Below, in pieces: positions 25,972-36,061 of a stretch of DNA of 64,000 nucleotides (positions within the stretch are counted from its first letter, which is position 1; every line of letters begins with the position of its first letter). Below the pieces are notes generated by a model. It saw nothing but the letters and a program-made list of their open reading frames with translations. It searched no databases and was not told where the DNA came from. Both the position numbers and the translations under genes were made by a program. This DNA comes from Erysipelotrichaceae bacterium (GTDB taxonomy: Bacteria > Bacillota_I > Bacilli_A > Erysipelotrichales > Erysipelotrichaceae): the NCBI GenBank assembly GCA_030525525.1, contig JAUNEN010000003.1, positions 33,234 to 97,233 on the forward strand, written 5' to 3'.

Positions 25972-26678
25972 TACCGAAGAAAATACATTACTGCTGGTTC
26001 GGCAGAGGTGAGATGAATCAGAAAGCACTGAAGTGCATAGAGAGCTGGAAGAAACACTGCCCCGATTATGAATTGATTGAGTGGAGCGAAGATAACTACG
26101 ATGTCAACGGCAATGCCTATACTGCATATCTTTACCAGGAGAGAAAGTTTGCTTTTTTAAGCGATGTTGTCAGACTGCAGAAGATTTACGAAGAAGGCGG
26201 CATTTACTTTGATGTTGATGTGGAAGCAGTGAAATCATTTGATGATCTGCTGAATCAGAAAGCTTTTTTCGGCTTTGAAACAGAAAGCTATATCAATACC
26301 GGCCTGGGATTCGGTGCAGAACCCCATAATGAAGCAGTCGGAGCAATGCTGCATGAATACGACAGCTACGTAGGCGGCGGTATCAATGAGACAATCGGTT
26401 CGCCGATTATCAATACAAGAGCACTTGTAAAACTCGGACTGGAACAGAACGGAAAGCTTCAGCATCTGAAAGATGCGACCGTCTATCCGCCTGAGTATTT
26501 CAACCCGTATGATGACCCGACAGGAATATTGAATCAGACCAAAAACACATATTCCATTCACTGGTACGCAAAGAGCTGGATGCCGATGAGAAAGAGAGTC
26601 CGCAGCGCTTTGATGAAACCGGTGCACAGATTATTTGGAAAGGATCGTTTTTCATGGCTGACAAGAAAAAAGTCCTGA
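25968..26678 (+). CDS. GT32-like glycosyltransferase (OCH1/TcdA-type DXD)
   Basis: A 236-residue protein starting IPKKIHYCWFG, the classic GT32 N terminus. ALKCIESWKKHCPDYELIEW, FLSDVVRLQKIYEEGGIYFDVDVE (DXD) and IHWYAKSW near the end follow. Bacterial members transfer galactose or mannose in capsule synthesis. It overlaps the next gene by 25 nt in a different frame. Confidence 0.88.
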   Translation: MIPKKIHYCWFGRGEMNQKALKCIESWKKHCPDYELIEWSEDNYDVNGNAYTAYLYQERKFAFLSDVVRLQKIYEEGGIYFDVDVEAVKSFDDLLNQKAFFGFETESYINTGLGFGAEPHNEAVGAMLHEYDSYVGGGINETIGSPIINTRALVKLGLEQNGKLQHLKDATVYPPEYFNPYDDPTGILNQTKNTYSIHWYAKSWMPMRKRVRSALMKPVHRLFGKDRFSWLTRKKS

Positions 26679-27853
26679 TCTTTTCACATGCGATGGAAAT
26701 CGGAGGAGCTGAAAAATCTCTTCTCGGTCTTCTGAGTGCCTTTGATACAGACCGCTGTGAGGTTTTTCTTTTTCTGATGCGCCATCAGGGTGAGCTGATG
26801 CAATGTATTCCGGATCAGATTCATCTGATGCCGGAAATCCCGGCATATGCAGATCTTGCCGTTCCGATTAAGACAGTCATCCGGAAAAAGCATTTCAGAA
26901 TATTCTTCGGCAGAGCTCTCGGAAAACTGATGGCAAAACGCTATGTCAGAACACACTTTCCGGGGTGTGACAATGATGTCGGACTGCAGTACAGCCACAA
27001 ATATACAGAAGCGTTCATGCCGAAGATTCCGGGTGAATACGACCTTGTGATCAGCTATCTGACACCTCACTACTTCGCTGCAGACAAGGTGAATGCGAAG
27101 AAAAGAGCCGCATGGATCCATACCGACTATGCAAATGTGGCAATGGATAGAGATTCCCAGCTTGCAATGTGGGGGAAATATGATCATATCATCTCAATTT
27201 CAGATGAATGTTCAGAATCATTTACATCAGTTTTCCCTTCATTGAAAAACAGACTGATCCGAATCAACAACATCCTGCCGGCTGAACTGATTGAAGCAAT
27301 GTCTCTGGAAAAGCAGGATGAAATTGAAAAGGGAACATCCGTCAATCTGCTTTCGATCGGCAGATTCTGCTATGCAAAGAATTTCGAAAGCATCCCTTTG
27401 ATCTGTAAAGAAGTATTGAAGAGCATTCCTGATCTGAAGTGGTATATCATCGGTTACGGAATTGATGAAACAAAAATCAGACAGGCAATCGCTGATGAAA
27501 AAATGCAGGATCATGTGATTGTTCTCGGGAAACGAACAAATCCCTACCCGTATATCAGAGACTGCGATATGTATGTTCAGCCAAGCAGATATGAAGGCCG
27601 TGCAGTCACCGTTCAGGAAGCACAGATTCTGCAGAAGCCGGTTGTGATCACAAATTATAAAACTGCAGTCAGCCAGCTGGAAAACGGCATTGACGGCATC
27701 ATTGTACAGAATGACATCAAAGCCTGTGCAGATGGGATCGTGAATCTTCTGCAGGATGAAAAACAGCAGGAATTCCTGATCCGGAATATGGCGGCAAGAG
27801 ATTATACGGACCGCGACGGGATTGAAAAGATTTATCAGCTGCTGGAACGATAG
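26654..27853 (+). CDS. GT4 glycosyltransferase
   Basis: The 399-residue GT-B protein opens with VLIFSHAMEIGGAEKSLLGLL. The second domain has LLSIGRFCYAKNFES and the donor loop QPSRYEGRAVTVQEAQ. AAWIHTDYANV in the first domain resembles capsule GT1/GT4 enzymes that use UDP-sugars. The start lies inside the GT32 gene, 25 nt before its stop. Specific linkage unknown. Confidence 0.87.
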   Translation: MADKKKVLIFSHAMEIGGAEKSLLGLLSAFDTDRCEVFLFLMRHQGELMQCIPDQIHLMPEIPAYADLAVPIKTVIRKKHFRIFFGRALGKLMAKRYVRTHFPGCDNDVGLQYSHKYTEAFMPKIPGEYDLVISYLTPHYFAADKVNAKKRAAWIHTDYANVAMDRDSQLAMWGKYDHIISISDECSESFTSVFPSLKNRLIRINNILPAELIEAMSLEKQDEIEKGTSVNLLSIGRFCYAKNFESIPLICKEVLKSIPDLKWYIIGYGIDETKIRQAIADEKMQDHVIVLGKRTNPYPYIRDCDMYVQPSRYEGRAVTVQEAQILQKPVVITNYKTAVSQLENGIDGIIVQNDIKACADGIVNLLQDEKQQEFLIRNMAARDYTDRDGIEKIYQLLER

Positions 27854-27862
27854 GATTTGACT

Positions 27863-28876
27863 ATGCTGAAAGTGAGTATTGTTGTACCGGTTTACAATAC
27901 AGAAAAATATCTGGAACGCTGTGTGCAGAGTCTGCTGGCGCAGACATTGCATGAAATTGAAATCATCCTGGTGGATGACGGCGCAACGGATTCAAGTCCG
28001 GAGATCTGCGACAGATATGCGCAGGAATACGGATTTGTGAAAGCGGTACATAAAGCAAACGGCGGTCTTTCATCCGCAAGAAATGCAGGTATGAAAGCTG
28101 CGTCGGGGGAGTATATCGGATTTGTGGACAGCGATGATGATGTCGAACCTGACATGTATCAGAAAATGTATGAATGTGCGCACCGTGAAGGTGTGGATTT
28201 TGTGATGTCTGATTACATCCGTATCCCTTCAGAAGGAGACAGCTATCTGAAAACACTGCCGATCAGAGGCGGATTATATCAGAAAGAAGATATTGTAAAA
28301 GACATATATCCGAGTCTGATCATGGCCGGAAACATTGACTACGGTCCTCTTTTATCTGTCTGGCATTGCTTATATAAAAGAGATTTTCTGGAAAAGAATA
28401 ATCTTTACTTCAATGAAGATGTCAGGTGGTCGGAAGATAATATATTCAGTGCAAAAGCAGGCTATTGCGCTTCCTCGTTTTATTACATGAAGGGAAGCGG
28501 ATTATATCATTACTATCAGAATGCCGGAACAATCACCACCAGCTACCGAAAAGGCGCATGGGATGTTTATCTGACCATGCACAGGCATCTGCAGAAACAC
28601 TTTGCGGATGTACCTGATTATGACTTTACCCAACAGCTCAAATGGCATCTGATTTACTATGCATGCAACTGCATCGGCCAGACAGCAGCGCTCAAAGAAG
28701 AACAGCAGAAAGAAGAAATCCGCAGAATCCTGGAAACAGATGAATTGAAGAAGGCGCTTCGTCATGTTGATCTCAGTCAGGCTTCACGGAAGCTGAGAGT
28801 GCAGATTGATCTTATGAAGCTGCGGCAGGCAGGATTATTGCAGAAGATGATTCAGCGGAGAAACAGCCATGCCTGA
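27863..28876 (+). CDS. GT2 glycosyltransferase
   Basis: A 337-residue GT-A enzyme: SIVVPVYNTEKYLERCVQSLLAQT, LVDDGATDSS, the DXD-containing FVDSDDD near residue 94, then a family-typical WSEDNIFSAKAG block. ATG 27863 follows AGGA by 7 nt; the TTG at 27857 is less likely. Its end overlaps the next gene by 8 nt. Confidence 0.87.
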   Translation: MLKVSIVVPVYNTEKYLERCVQSLLAQTLHEIEIILVDDGATDSSPEICDRYAQEYGFVKAVHKANGGLSSARNAGMKAASGEYIGFVDSDDDVEPDMYQKMYECAHREGVDFVMSDYIRIPSEGDSYLKTLPIRGGLYQKEDIVKDIYPSLIMAGNIDYGPLLSVWHCLYKRDFLEKNNLYFNEDVRWSEDNIFSAKAGYCASSFYYMKGSGLYHYYQNAGTITTSYRKGAWDVYLTMHRHLQKHFADVPDYDFTQQLKWHLIYYACNCIGQTAALKEEQQKEEIRRILETDELKKALRHVDLSQASRKLRVQIDLMKLRQAGLLQKMIQRRNSHA

Positions 28877-29873
28877 AGTATCCATCATCATGCCGGTATT
28901 CAATAAGGAAAAATATCTGAGAAGCAGTCTGGATTCTGTGCTTGCTCAGACTTTTTCAGATTTTGAACTGATTGCGGTCAATGACGGATCAACCGACATG
29001 AGTCAGAAGATTCTGGATGAATATGCAGAAAAAGACAGCCGCATTCATGTGATTGTCCAGCAGAATCAAGGTGTTTCTGCCGCAAGAAACAGAGGCCTTT
29101 TTGAAGCAAAAGGAACATGGATTCAGTTTCTTGACGGAGACGATCTGATTCAAAATGATTATCTGTCAAAGATTCTGAATACAGAATTCACGGAATCTGC
29201 AGATATCATATTTTCTGATTTCAGCAAAATGGATGAAACCGGCAAAGTGACGGAAGTAGTCAGATCCGGTGTATGCACGGAAACAGATCAATACGGACTG
29301 GCAGAGCTGTATCTGAATCTGCAGTATCAAAACGGCTTTTTCGGATTTATTTCTAATAAACTGATCCGCAAAGATCTGATTGATTCATGCAATGCCCTGT
29401 TCAATGAAAAGCTGACCCTGGCGGAGGATCTGGATTTTTTCCTGCAGATTTATCCGTCTGTGAAAAAAGCTGTATTCAGCGATATAAACAGCTTTTTGTA
29501 TCTGCAGACCGATACCAATTATCTTCTGCGCAAAGAGGTGGATTATGATCTGCAGATCGGCATTCAGCTGAGAGCTGCAGAATGGATTGATTCTTTCAAT
29601 CTGAATCATCCGATTGAAAACGGTCCTGAAAAAGCGATCGGTAATTATGTTTATGCGATTCTGTTTGAAGCGGAAGAGAGCGGTGCAGCTGCCGAAAGGC
29701 TGTTGGGACAGAGTCACTCTGCTGATATTCTGAGACATGTTGATCCGGATCAGTTTACGGGTTTGAAACGGCAGATTCTTTCTCTTTTGAAAAAGAAAAA
29801 GATATGGGAAATACAGGCACTTCTCAAAGTACGCAATTCTGTCAGAACAGTATACAGGAGGCTGAAAAAATGA
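28869..29873 (+). CDS. GT2 glycosyltransferase
   Basis: A 334-residue GT-A enzyme with SIIMPVFNKEKYLRSSLDSVL, AVNDGSTDMS near residue 36 and QFLDGDDLI as the DXD site, then LAEDLDFFLQIYP, the conserved acid pair in the acceptor half. Coupled by overlap to the genes on both sides. It differs clearly from the GT2 at 27863, so it is not a recent duplicate. Confidence 0.86.
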   Translation: MPEVSIIMPVFNKEKYLRSSLDSVLAQTFSDFELIAVNDGSTDMSQKILDEYAEKDSRIHVIVQQNQGVSAARNRGLFEAKGTWIQFLDGDDLIQNDYLSKILNTEFTESADIIFSDFSKMDETGKVTEVVRSGVCTETDQYGLAELYLNLQYQNGFFGFISNKLIRKDLIDSCNALFNEKLTLAEDLDFFLQIYPSVKKAVFSDINSFLYLQTDTNYLLRKEVDYDLQIGIQLRAAEWIDSFNLNHPIENGPEKAIGNYVYAILFEAEESGAAAERLLGQSHSADILRHVDPDQFTGLKRQILSLLKKKKIWEIQALLKVRNSVRTVYRRLKK

Positions 29874-31027
29874 GTAAGCAGATATTGATATACAATCATG
29901 GCGGCAGTAAGAATCACGGGTGTGAAGCACTTGCCCGGACATTGATTGCGATGATTCCTGAAGACTGCAGAATCACTCTGCTGTCGGAAGCGGCAGATCA
30001 GGATGCAATGTACGGACTCGGCGGGTTATGTGAAATCATTTCAGCGAAAGCTTCGTATTCATCAAAATCACTTGATTTTGTCAAAGCTTATGCAGCTCTC
30101 AAGATCAAAAAGGATTATTTCCAGATGGATGTTCTTCCGTATAAGGAAGCGATCCGTCATCTTGGAACATATGACATTGCCGTTTCGATCGGCGGGGATG
30201 TTTATTGTTATGACAATTATCCTCTGTATATCGAAATTGATCATCTGATCCGCAGGCATGCAGAACGTACAGTTCTTCTCGGATGCTCGATTGAAAAGAA
30301 GCTGTTTGATGATCCTGCATTCCTGAAAGATATCAGACAGTTTGATGTCATCTCAGCCAGAGAATCTCTGACATATGATCTTCTGAAAAAAGCAGGCTGT
30401 CAGAATACAGTCCTGATTCCCGATCTGGCTTTTACCCTTGAAAAAGAAGAAGCTGAACTTCCGGAACACTTTATTGCCGGAAATACAGTCGGAATCAATG
30501 TCAGTCCGCTGGTAATTGAAAGAGAGCAGAATCACGGGATTATTCTGAAAAACTATCAGAATCTGATTGAATGCATATTAAAAGAGACGGATATGAATGT
30601 CGCTTTGATTCCGCATGTTGTATGGGATGGCAATGATGACCGTGAACCTCTGAAGAAACTTTTTGAGATATATCAGGATACAGGCAGAGTGGTACTGATT
30701 GAAGATCATGACTGCAGAACATTGAAAGGCTATATTGCAGGATGCCGTTTTATGATCGGCGCAAGAACACATGCGACAATCGCAGCATATTCTTCCTGTG
30801 TCCCGACTCTGGTGCTGGGCTATTCCATCAAATCCATCGGAATTGCGGCAGATCTTTTCGGTACATCAGATGGCTATGTGATCCCGGTCACAGAACTAAA
30901 GACAGAAAACAGTCTGAAGAATCTGTTCTGCAATATGACGGATCATGAGAATGAGATCAGAGATCATCTGACAAAGATGATGCCCGATTACATCAGACAG
31001 ACACAGAAAGTCAGGGAATTGCTATGA
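29870..31027 (+). CDS. polysaccharide pyruvyltransferase family protein
   Basis: A 385-residue WcaK/CsaB-like protein. ILIYNHGGSKNHGCEALARTL at the start, VSIGGDVYCYDN, FDVISARESLTYDLLKKAG and MIGARTHATIAAYSSCVPTLVLGYSIKSIGIA near the end are the family landmarks. Members transfer pyruvate from PEP to a sugar as a ketal, although some in capsule loci have other or unknown roles. The ATG at 29870 has AGGAGG 8 nt upstream and overlaps the previous stop; the longer frame from 29804 lies inside the GT2 gene. Confidence 0.82.
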   Translation: MSKQILIYNHGGSKNHGCEALARTLIAMIPEDCRITLLSEAADQDAMYGLGGLCEIISAKASYSSKSLDFVKAYAALKIKKDYFQMDVLPYKEAIRHLGTYDIAVSIGGDVYCYDNYPLYIEIDHLIRRHAERTVLLGCSIEKKLFDDPAFLKDIRQFDVISARESLTYDLLKKAGCQNTVLIPDLAFTLEKEEAELPEHFIAGNTVGINVSPLVIEREQNHGIILKNYQNLIECILKETDMNVALIPHVVWDGNDDREPLKKLFEIYQDTGRVVLIEDHDCRTLKGYIAGCRFMIGARTHATIAAYSSCVPTLVLGYSIKSIGIAADLFGTSDGYVIPVTELKTENSLKNLFCNMTDHENEIRDHLTKMMPDYIRQTQKVRELL

Positions 31028-32004
31028 ATGAACTGATCAGTGTTATCATTCCTTTTTACAATATCGGTCAATATATCGGAAAGGCGATTGCGTCCGTTCT
31101 TGATCAGACATATGAAAACTTTGAACTGCTTCTGATTGATGACGGCTCAACCGATCAGAGCGGTGAGATCTCTTATGATTATGCTTTAAAAGATAAAAGA
31201 ATCCGGGTGATTCATCAGAAAAACAGCGGAATTGCATCTGCGCGCAATACAGGAATTGATGAAGCCAAAGGAAGCTATATCTGCTGGGTGGACAGTGATG
31301 ATTACATCAGCAGATATCTTCTGGAAGATCTTTATCATACGGTTCAGTCGGAAGATGTACCAATTGCGGTATGTGAATATATACAAGGGCCTGACAGAGA
31401 TTATCAATTTAAAAAATATGAAGAGCAGGCAGAAATGATTTCTGTTCAGAAAGCATTTGAATTCCTGTATGAAAAAGACGGACATAACACATTCATTACC
31501 AATGCATCATGGGGAAAGCTGATCAGAGCAGATCTTTATGACGGTATCCGCTATCCGGACGGGAAGATCTTCGAAGATATCTATGTGACATACAGGCTGA
31601 TCGGCAAATGCGATAAAATTGCATTTCTGAAAGGCATCCGCTATTACTACTTCAAGCATCCGAAAAGCATTATGCATTCACCTTTCAGTGCAAAGCGGCA
31701 GGATTATCTTCCGGCACTTGAAGAAAGAATTTCTTATTTCAGCAGCCACGGGCTGAATGAATTGAGCGAAAAGGCACGAATCAGCTATCTCCACTCTCTG
31801 ATCTGGGAGTTTTCCAGAGCGAAAGATATTCTGAAAGATAAACAGAGAACTTCCGATATTATCACTTCTTACCGGAAGTATTACCGGGACGGGGATTTCA
31901 ATCCGGACGTGAGCGGAGAGACAAAAGAATATATGGCAGCTTTCAACAAGAATCCGTATATGCTCGATCTGAAAGAAAAGATCAAAAGGAAACTGGGAAA
32001 ATGA
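31024..32004 (+). CDS. GT2 glycosyltransferase
   Basis: The 326-residue enzyme has SVIIPFYNIGQYIGKAIASVLDQT, LIDDGSTDQSGEI, NTGIDEAKGSYICWVDSDDY (DXD) and a C-terminal FEDIYVTYRLIGKCD block. ATGA overlaps at both ends. It resembles the GT2 at 46501 more than its neighbours in the FEDI region. Confidence 0.87.
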   Translation: MNELISVIIPFYNIGQYIGKAIASVLDQTYENFELLLIDDGSTDQSGEISYDYALKDKRIRVIHQKNSGIASARNTGIDEAKGSYICWVDSDDYISRYLLEDLYHTVQSEDVPIAVCEYIQGPDRDYQFKKYEEQAEMISVQKAFEFLYEKDGHNTFITNASWGKLIRADLYDGIRYPDGKIFEDIYVTYRLIGKCDKIAFLKGIRYYYFKHPKSIMHSPFSAKRQDYLPALEERISYFSSHGLNELSEKARISYLHSLIWEFSRAKDILKDKQRTSDIITSYRKYYRDGDFNPDVSGETKEYMAAFNKNPYMLDLKEKIKRKLGK

Positions 32005-32957
32005 ACAGAGAAATACCGCCGGTAAGCATCGTTACACCCTGTTATAACGGTGAGAAATATCTCAGCCGTTATTTTGAATCGATTCTGAATCAGACATATC
32101 CGAATCTGGAAGTTGTGTTTATCAATGACGGATCGACAGACCGTACAGAAGAAACTGTCAATCAGTACAGAAGCCGGCTGGCTGAAAAAGGAATCACTTT
32201 GATTTATCAATACCAGCCGAATGCCGGCCAGGCTGCTGCTTTGAACAGAGGACTGAAACTGTTTACCGGTGAATATCTCACATGGCCTGATGCGGATGAT
32301 GAGATGACACCCGACAGCATTGAAAAGAAAGTCAGATATCTTGAATCTCATCCCGAAATATCAATGGTCAGATCAAACGGTGTTTTCCGAAAGCCCTCAG
32401 GCGAAACAAGAAGAATCAGTGAGCATGAATCTTCAGAGCCGAAGGATCTGTTTGAAGATCTGCTCTATGTGAAGACATACGGGTGTGACGGATGTTACAT
32501 GATCAGATCCAAGCTCTTTTTTGAATGCTATCCGGACAGGGATATCTTTGAATCGCGGACCGGGCAGAACTGGCAGGTGCTGCTGCCTGCCGCAAGCAGA
32601 ACACTGTGCGGTTATATTGATGAAGATCTGTATATTGTCAATGAACATGATGATTCCCATTCCCGCTCCAAGAGAACTCCTCTGCAGGAGTGGACATACT
32701 GGAAAGGATTCATAGAAATCCTTCTGCATGCGGTGGAAGTCAGTGACTGCGACCGTGAAAAATACAGGAAGGAAATCAGAAGGATTGAAGCGGAACAGCA
32801 TTATTATTACGCAATCACCACAAATGATCCGAAACTGATTTCTTCATCATTTAAAACAATGAAGAAGTACCGGAAGCCCGCAGTCAGGGAATATCTGCTG
32901 TTCTGCAAAAAAATGGCGGATGCGGCATTCAGGAGGAATAAGAACTATGAAGAGTGA
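32001..32957 (+). CDS. GT2 glycosyltransferase
   Basis: A 318-residue GT-A enzyme with SIVTPCYNGEKYLSRYFESILNQT, FINDGSTDRTEE and the divergent metal site TWPDADDEMTPDSIE. The middle has GCDGCYMIRSKLFFE and GQNWQVLLP, typical of a subgroup found in Firmicute capsule clusters. Overlaps the next gene by 11 nt. Confidence 0.86.
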   Translation: MNREIPPVSIVTPCYNGEKYLSRYFESILNQTYPNLEVVFINDGSTDRTEETVNQYRSRLAEKGITLIYQYQPNAGQAAALNRGLKLFTGEYLTWPDADDEMTPDSIEKKVRYLESHPEISMVRSNGVFRKPSGETRRISEHESSEPKDLFEDLLYVKTYGCDGCYMIRSKLFFECYPDRDIFESRTGQNWQVLLPAASRTLCGYIDEDLYIVNEHDDSHSRSKRTPLQEWTYWKGFIEILLHAVEVSDCDREKYRKEIRRIEAEQHYYYAITTNDPKLISSSFKTMKKYRKPAVREYLLFCKKMADAAFRRNKNYEE

Positions 32958-33891
32958 TCTGATTTACAGCATATATTTCCGCCTGAAACGAAAACAGAAA
33001 GCCGCAAAAGAAGAAGGAAAAAAACTGTCTTCAGCGGATCAGAAGATTCTGAATTATGCTGAATGGTATTTCAATGTCCTTCTGAAGAAATTCTATATAA
33101 AGCATCCTTCCGGAAAATACGGAATCACAAAAGAAAAACGGAATCAGAAAATCATTGTGTCCCTGACTTCCTTTCCCAAACGGATCAATACGGTCTGGCT
33201 GACTGCTGAAACACTGCTGCGGCAGAGTGTGAAACCGGATGAAGTGATCTTATGGCTGGCAGATTCACAGTTTCCCGGGAAATATGATGATCTGCCGGAA
33301 TCGCTGCTGAGATTGACAGAGAGGGGACTCACAATCCGATTCTGCGATGATCTCAGAAGCCATAAAAAATATTTCTATACCATGCAGGAGTATCCGGATG
33401 ATCTGATCATCCTGGCAGACGATGATGCTTTTTATCCGCAGGATATGATTGCGTCATTGCTTGAAATGCATGAAAAGAATCCTGAGGATATCTGCACGAT
33501 GAGTGCACAGGTAATCTCTGATGATCTGCCGTCCAAATGGAGAAATCCGTATCTGAATGAAAGGTTTGTTCATTCTTCAATGATTCAGGTCTATACCGGC
33601 AGCGGTTCCCTGTTTCCTCCGTCGGCTCTTCATCCTGATGCATTCAATCAAGAAAGAATGCAGGAACTGTGTCCGTACGCCGATGATCTGTGGCTGACGT
33701 TTATGGCGCATATGAAGCAGACAAAAATCACGGCCTATGATCCATGGCGGGCTTTTCCGGTATTCATTGACAATACAGCGGCTGACAGTCTGTATTATAT
33801 AAATGTCGAAGACGGACAGAATGATATTCAGTGGCAGAAGCTGAAAGCATTCTACAGCACTGACGGAGGTGTTGAATCATATGAGCAGTAA
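32947..33891 (+). CDS. GT-A-like glycosyltransferase, capsule type
   Basis: A 314-residue protein. After a basic N terminus come KIIVSLTSFPKRINTVWLTAETLLRQ, PDEVILWLAD, and the likely metal site ILADDDAFYP, then GSGSLFPP and ADDLWLTFMA. This pattern belongs to a capsule glycosyltransferase subgroup distinct from canonical GT2. ATG 32947 lies ~10 nt after AGGAGGA; an ATG at 32920 would extend it by nine residues but lacks that site. Confidence 0.78.
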   Translation: MKSDLIYSIYFRLKRKQKAAKEEGKKLSSADQKILNYAEWYFNVLLKKFYIKHPSGKYGITKEKRNQKIIVSLTSFPKRINTVWLTAETLLRQSVKPDEVILWLADSQFPGKYDDLPESLLRLTERGLTIRFCDDLRSHKKYFYTMQEYPDDLIILADDDAFYPQDMIASLLEMHEKNPEDICTMSAQVISDDLPSKWRNPYLNERFVHSSMIQVYTGSGSLFPPSALHPDAFNQERMQELCPYADDLWLTFMAHMKQTKITAYDPWRAFPVFIDNTAADSLYYINVEDGQNDIQWQKLKAFYSTDGGVESYEQ

Positions 33892-34528
33892 ATTGGAATT
33901 CATCCGGAAAATCAATCTTGTTCAGTTTATTTATCTGAACCGTTTCTGCAGAAATGTTGTGCGAAACGGAAAAGGAAAGATCATTCCTTATAAAAATGCA
34001 GTGATTGATCTGGCACCGGATTCACAGATCATTCTCATAGACGGAGATCTGGAAGTCGGTGCAGAAAAGCTGAAGAAATCAAAAACCGAAACATATATCC
34101 GGCTTCGTTCCGGCGCAAAGTGGAATGTCAGAGAAAACTGCACCGTCAACTACGGCTGCTGCATCGAGGTTCTAAAGGACGCATTGCTTGAAACGGATTA
34201 TTTTACGATGAACACAAGATCTGTTCTGATTGCCGCAAATCAGATCACCCTCGGCCATGATGTCATGATCGGCAGAAATGCAGTGATCTATGACAGTGAC
34301 TTTCATCCGATTGCAGATGCAGAGAATCATATTCTGAATCCTTCAAAGCCGGTTTCAATCGGAAATCATGTCTGGCTCGGCACCGGCTCGATGGTTTTAA
34401 AAGGTGTCACAATCGGTGATAACGCAATCATTGCGGCAGGGGAAATTGTCAGAAACTCTGTTGAAGCTGATACAACTGCAGCAGGAGGACAGAGAATGAA
34501 AAACAAAGGGGAGTGGAGAAGAACATGA
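33881..34528 (+). CDS. hexapeptide-repeat (LbH) acyltransferase
   Basis: The 215-residue protein has left-handed beta-helix hexapeptides in the second half: [23 protein letters not shown] and [34 protein letters not shown]. The DFHPI aspartate-histidine pair is the usual catalytic region. It probably O- or N-acetylates a sugar in the cytoplasm from acetyl-CoA. The start at 33881 follows GGAGGT and overlaps the previous gene's end. Confidence 0.83.
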   Translation: MSSKLEFIRKINLVQFIYLNRFCRNVVRNGKGKIIPYKNAVIDLAPDSQIILIDGDLEVGAEKLKKSKTETYIRLRSGAKWNVRENCTVNYGCCIEVLKDALLETDYFTMNTRSVLIAANQITLGHDVMIGRNAVIYDSDFHPIADAENHILNPSKPVSIGNHVWLGTGSMVLKGVTIGDNAIIAAGEIVRNSVEADTTAAGGQRMKNKGEWRRT

Positions 34529-35073
34529 GTATCCGCAGCAGGCTCAGAAGAATTCTCAAAGGCAATGAAAAGCCTAAAAGCAAAGAAGAAATGTGGCGCG
34601 AACGCGGTGTGACAATCGGTAAAAACTTTGACGGCCCTGACAGTGCGATTGATTATTGTTTCGGGCACCTTGTCACAATCGGTGATAATGTGACAATATC
34701 CGGCACAACGATCCTTGCTCACGATGGCTCCACGAAGAAGATTCTCGGCTACAGCAAAGTGGCGCCTGTCACGATCGGTGACAATGTGTTTATCGGCTAC
34801 GGCTCGATTGTGCTTCCCGGCGTAACCATCGGCAGTAAAGTGATTGTCGGAGCAGGCACTGTCTGTTCGAAGGATATTCCCGACAATGTTGTGGTGGTTC
34901 AGGGAAGAGATTCCACTTACAGAGTCTTATGCACATATGATGAATATGTGGAAAAACAGAAGCAGAGACTGAGCGAACTGCCCGTGTCTGATATTCTGTT
35001 TACAGAGCGCACCGAAGAACAGTGGGCAGAATGGAAAAAGCAGCTCGGCAAGGAAGGCGGGTTCGACTTATAA
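34525..35073 (+). CDS. hexapeptide-repeat (LbH) acyltransferase
   Basis: A 182-residue acetyltransferase of the CapG/WbbJ/maltose-acetyltransferase type: [20 protein letters not shown] holds the likely catalytic His and Asp, followed by [23 protein letters not shown] and [19 protein letters not shown] 34525 overlaps the upstream stop as ATGA and follows GGAG by 6 nt. Second of three consecutive LbH genes, suggesting a multiply acetylated polymer. Confidence 0.85.
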   Translation: MSIRSRLRRILKGNEKPKSKEEMWRERGVTIGKNFDGPDSAIDYCFGHLVTIGDNVTISGTTILAHDGSTKKILGYSKVAPVTIGDNVFIGYGSIVLPGVTIGSKVIVGAGTVCSKDIPDNVVVVQGRDSTYRVLCTYDEYVEKQKQRLSELPVSDILFTERTEEQWAEWKKQLGKEGGFDL

Positions 35074-35095
35074 GAGTCTGAAAGTTGGTGATGAT

Positions 35096-35905
35096 ATGAG
35101 TTTCAGGAATGTTCTGCTGCATAATTCTCTGACGGAGAAAATTGCATATAAACAGACAAATCAAATCAAAATCGGTGAATCCGCTCATTTTCATATGCCT
35201 GAATCAAAGAGCAGAAACAACAAAGTTGATATTTCAGGAAAGAACAATGAGGTGAATATTTCAGACGGTCAGACAGTCCATGGAAGCGTGATTCATATTG
35301 CCGGAGAATCAAATAAGATTCAGATCGGTCTGAATTCAAACACATATGACTTCTCTGACAACAGCATCCGTATTCTCGGAAACCGCAACACTATTGAAAT
35401 CGAAGACGGTACCAGACTGACATCCTGCAATCTGTTTATCTGCGGGGATGACAATCTGATTCATATCGGGAAAGACTGCTCATTGATGCTGACAGGCATT
35501 CATATGGAACAGAACTGCAATCAGGCAAGAATTGATGAAGGCTGTACGTTCCATGGCAGAGATCTCAGTATGGCAGAGCTGGTTATGGATGAAGGAACAT
35601 CGATTGTATTCAAAAAAGACTGCATGGTATCCAACGATGTAAAGATACGCAGTTCAGATTCTCACAGCATTGTGGATTCTGAGGGTCACCGATTGAATCC
35701 GGCAGCTGATATCACAATTGCGGAACATACATGGATCTGCTTCGGCAGTATCATTCTGAAAGGCTTTGCCAACGGGAAAAACACCGTGATTGCGGCCGGA
35801 AGCCTCTGTACAAAACCGATCGCAGACGAACATGTGATCATCGGCGGCAATCCTGCAAAAGTGATCAAACGTGAGGTTGACTGGGACAGGAAATTTGTGA
35901 AATAG
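35096..35905 (+). CDS. LbH-fold acyltransferase, long form
   Basis: A 269-residue protein with a long degenerate beta-helix N-terminal part (many N-x-I/V turns: NNKVDIS, NNEVNIS, NKIQIG, NTIEIEDG). An acetyltransferase-like end follows: SSDSHSIVDSEG, ITIAEHTWICFGSIILKG, NTVIAAGSLCTKPI and VIIGGNPAKVIKR. The GGNPAK ending is typical of capsule O-acetyltransferases. Last gene before a new promoter. Confidence 0.82.
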   Translation: MSFRNVLLHNSLTEKIAYKQTNQIKIGESAHFHMPESKSRNNKVDISGKNNEVNISDGQTVHGSVIHIAGESNKIQIGLNSNTYDFSDNSIRILGNRNTIEIEDGTRLTSCNLFICGDDNLIHIGKDCSLMLTGIHMEQNCNQARIDEGCTFHGRDLSMAELVMDEGTSIVFKKDCMVSNDVKIRSSDSHSIVDSEGHRLNPAADITIAEHTWICFGSIILKGFANGKNTVIAAGSLCTKPIADEHVIIGGNPAKVIKREVDWDRKFVK

Positions 35906-35958
35906 CGGATTCCCGGCTGTTTAAAAGGATTTACTTTTCAGAATTGGTCTCATAAAAC

Positions 35959-35987
35959 TTGAATGAATCAGGAAATGCTGATAATAA
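35959..35987 (+). promoter_or_regulatory. sigma-A-type promoter of second operon
   Basis: TTGAAT (35959-35964) and TAATAA (35982-35987) are separated by 17 nt, in the 156-bp gap after the third acyltransferase and about 75 nt ahead of the GT2 start at 36062. No terminator is visible before it, so read-through from upstream is also possible. Confidence 0.5.
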
Positions 35988-36061
35988 TTACTGTGTTCGC
36001 TTTGAAACAGTGATCGATTTTAAAGCAAAAAGTCGTTTAGCAGTAACTGAAGGTGATGGTA

